Shown here: one piece after another, positions 33,020 to 33,062 of the stretch | Layout: each line of letters begins with the position of its first letter | Numbering within the stretch: position 1 is the stretch's first letter | Source of the DNA: Gallionellales bacterium GWA2_55_18 | GTDB lineage: Bacteria; Pseudomonadota; Gammaproteobacteria; Burkholderiales; Gallionellaceae | Assembly: GCA_001801055.1 (NCBI GenBank) | Contig: MGWP01000009.1 | Coordinates: 1 to 33,062 of the forward strand | Direction: 5' to 3' | Length of the DNA: 33,062 bases | The notes under the pieces: generated by a model | Seen by the model: only the letters and a program-made list of their open reading frames with translations | Databases searched by the model: none | What the model was told of the DNA's origin: nothing | Made by a program: the position numbers and the translations under genes

Positions 33020-33062
33020 GTTTTAGCGAGTTCCATATTGTGCAGGAGTTCGCTGTAAACCT

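Larger units (their letters stand above)
24977..33062. mobile_element. Integrative element at tRNA-Lys (right end outside window)
   Basis: An integrase beside a tRNA 3' end, an Xis/AlpA-like gene, a primase-helicase and small unknown genes, all on one strand and mostly overlapping by a few bases. No structural phage, conjugation or partition genes are visible. The second copy of the tRNA-Lys 3' end expected as the far attachment site was not found, so the element probably continues past the right edge. The left boundary is inferred. Confidence 0.75.

Overview
The window looks like a chromosomal segment of a betaproteobacterium, probably in or near the Nitrosomonadales/Gallionellaceae. That placement is inferred from the backbone order tpiA - secG - tRNA-Leu - nuoABCDEFGHIJKLMN, with separate nuoC and nuoD genes, and from moderately high GC. 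The backbone runs, in order: a DinG/YoaA-type Fe-S helicase (cut by the left edge); serB on the minus strand; a small secreted pentapeptide-repeat protein; tpiA; secG; tRNA-Leu(GAG); a full 14-gene complex I operon; an NfeD-like membrane protein with an SPFH/stomatin partner; and tRNA-Lys(CTT).

Two accessory regions sit directly downstream of the two tRNA genes. The first (about 5.24-8.09 kb) splits the tRNA-Leu/nuoA junction and is mostly decayed. It holds the start of a P4-type integrase broken by a stop and a frameshift and running into a sirtuin (Sir2) N-terminal fragment. It also holds a 247-bp MITE-like element with 19-bp perfect terminal inverted repeats and a 5-bp target duplication, one apparently intact gene for an exported FGE/SUMF1-fold protein that lacks the catalytic cysteines, a (AGAGC)13 microsatellite, and a second frameshifted Sir2 fragment. 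The second (from about 25 kb to beyond the right edge) is an apparently intact integrative element: a tyrosine integrase beside tRNA-Lys, a 388-aa unknown protein, an Xis/AlpA-like small protein, a large PriCT-2/Toprim/DUF3987 primase-helicase, and a string of small proteins. No capsid, conjugation or plasmid-partition gene is visible. The set resembles a replication-competent phage satellite or small integrative element, cut by the right edge.

The nuo operon would encode proton-pumping NADH:ubiquinone oxidoreductase: NuoE/F/G are the NADH-oxidising arm, NuoB/C/D/I the connecting Fe-S/quinone arm, and NuoA/H/J/K/L/M/N the membrane arm. All expected Fe-S cysteine motifs are present. Most genes are tightly packed or overlap, but three gaps carry palindromic repeats. 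Two related 137-142 bp inverted-repeat elements lie immediately upstream of nuoG and nuoL, and in both the right terminal repeat supplies the Shine-Dalgarno sequence at the same 7-nt spacing. Dispersed palindromes are abundant elsewhere, including one inserted in frame within the dinG-like gene.

A 43-bp exact direct repeat (22975-23017 and 32977-33019) brackets the nfeD/SPFH/tRNA-Lys/island segment. Its nature is unresolved. All family names rest on reading motifs by eye; no database search was run.
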